DNA from: Rhizobium sp.
GTDB taxonomy: Bacteria > Pseudomonadota > Alphaproteobacteria > Rhizobiales > Rhizobiaceae
Assembly: GCA_019739215.1 (NCBI GenBank)
Contig: JAHHDR010000039.1
Span: forward strand, 1-64,000
DNA length: 64,000 bases
Direction: 5' to 3'
This document shows, piece after piece, positions 63,885-64,000 of this stretch (its first letter is position 1; each line of letters begins with the position of its first letter). The position numbers and the translations under genes are program-made. The notes beneath the pieces are model-generated. The model searched no databases, had not been told where the DNA came from, and saw only the letters and a list, made by a program, of their open reading frames with translations.

Positions 63885-64000
63885 AGGGGTGCGCGCGGCG
63901 CAAACACGCCATGATGGCGTCGATATGCCGATTGACTTGATAGCCCGTCGGCTCTAAAAATCTTCCACGTTTGGTTCCCAGCGGGCGCGAGCCCAAGGGA
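63883..64000 (-). CDS. possible C-terminal end of an unidentified gene
   Basis: A frame open to the right edge on the minus strand ends with a basic stretch and IDAIMACLRRAHP, with a TGA just at the terminator stem. The position of the terminator between convergent genes supports a real gene end. There are only about 38 codons, so no family can be given. Confidence 0.35.
   Translation of the reverse strand, partial: PLGSRPLGTKRGRFLEPTGYQVNRHIDAIMACLRRAHP

Noticed and set aside
63890..64000. tRNA gene at the right edge
   Set aside because: No cloverleaf or TTCGAATC-type arm could be formed; a gene end plus terminator explains the sequence better.

Overview
The window is high-GC DNA with tightly packed, often overlapping genes. 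The content fits an alphaproteobacterium of the Hyphomicrobiales (Rhizobiales). Lineage-typical items include a rkpK/lpsL-like pair, DUF982, DUF1127 and DUF3597 proteins, ExoD, a DUF3772 mechanosensitive channel, ECF sigma/anti-sigma/subtilase and sigma/YfbK pairs, a betaine-homocysteine methyltransferase and a GlxA/GbdR-type regulator. I found no phage, transposon, CRISPR array, tRNA or rRNA.

Layout. 0-3.5 kb: end of a nitrogen-compound uptake and hydrolysis operon (sugar/nucleoside-type ABC ATPase with a frameshift, isochorismatase-fold amidohydrolase, 5-formyl-THF cyclo-ligase-like protein, AtzH/HpxZ protein, GntR regulator). 3.6-13.9 kb: PAS-GGDEF-EAL protein, serine hydrolase, EamA transporter, small proteins, HDAC-family deacetylase plus SDR, exported superoxide dismutase, S10 peptidase, DUF883-like protein. 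14.1-18.5 kb: a compact HPr-rel-A-like peptide system (small exported Lys/Arg-rich peptide, HprK-related kinase, PqqD-like chaperone) beside a subtilase and an ECF sigma/anti-sigma pair. 18.7-22.9 kb: UDP-glucose dehydrogenase and UDP-glucuronate epimerase, then an orphan tuf whose 3' end is tandemly amplified (114-bp repeats). 22.9-31.8 kb: cupin, T4-lysozyme-like/RTX fusion, large MscS channel, methyltransferase with divergent regulator, and two receiver-domain proteins, one with a GGEEF domain.

31.8-51.7 kb is the most striking part: a corrinoid-dependent methyl-transfer locus. It encodes an MttB-superfamily methyltransferase without an in-frame stop (so not a pyrrolysine enzyme), its corrinoid protein, a RACo-like ferredoxin/ASKHA reactivator, a methyl-THF:corrinoid methyltransferase, MetF, a MetV-like Cys-rich protein, a Virulence_fact small protein, DUF1638, a 4Fe-4S protein, two paralogous DMT transporters and a BHMT. 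GlxA- and LysR-type regulators flank it. The natural reading is demethylation of a quaternary amine (betaine-like) into THF and methionine C1 pools. Several of these proteins carry Arg/Gly/Ala-rich terminal tails. A sigma factor/VWA (YfbK) pair is inserted among them.

51.9-64 kb: host-attachment-like protein, DUF3597, aldo/keto reductase, YjbR protein, a complete peptide/opine-type ABC transporter, a 945-bp non-coding stretch, cobQ (cobalamin synthesis, metabolically relevant to the corrinoid locus) and a repeat-containing peptidoglycan-binding protein.

Four genes are broken by a single extra base, each explicable by a homopolymer run (CCC, A6, T6, C10). These could be sequence errors or real slippage; the C10 case is the best phase-variation candidate.
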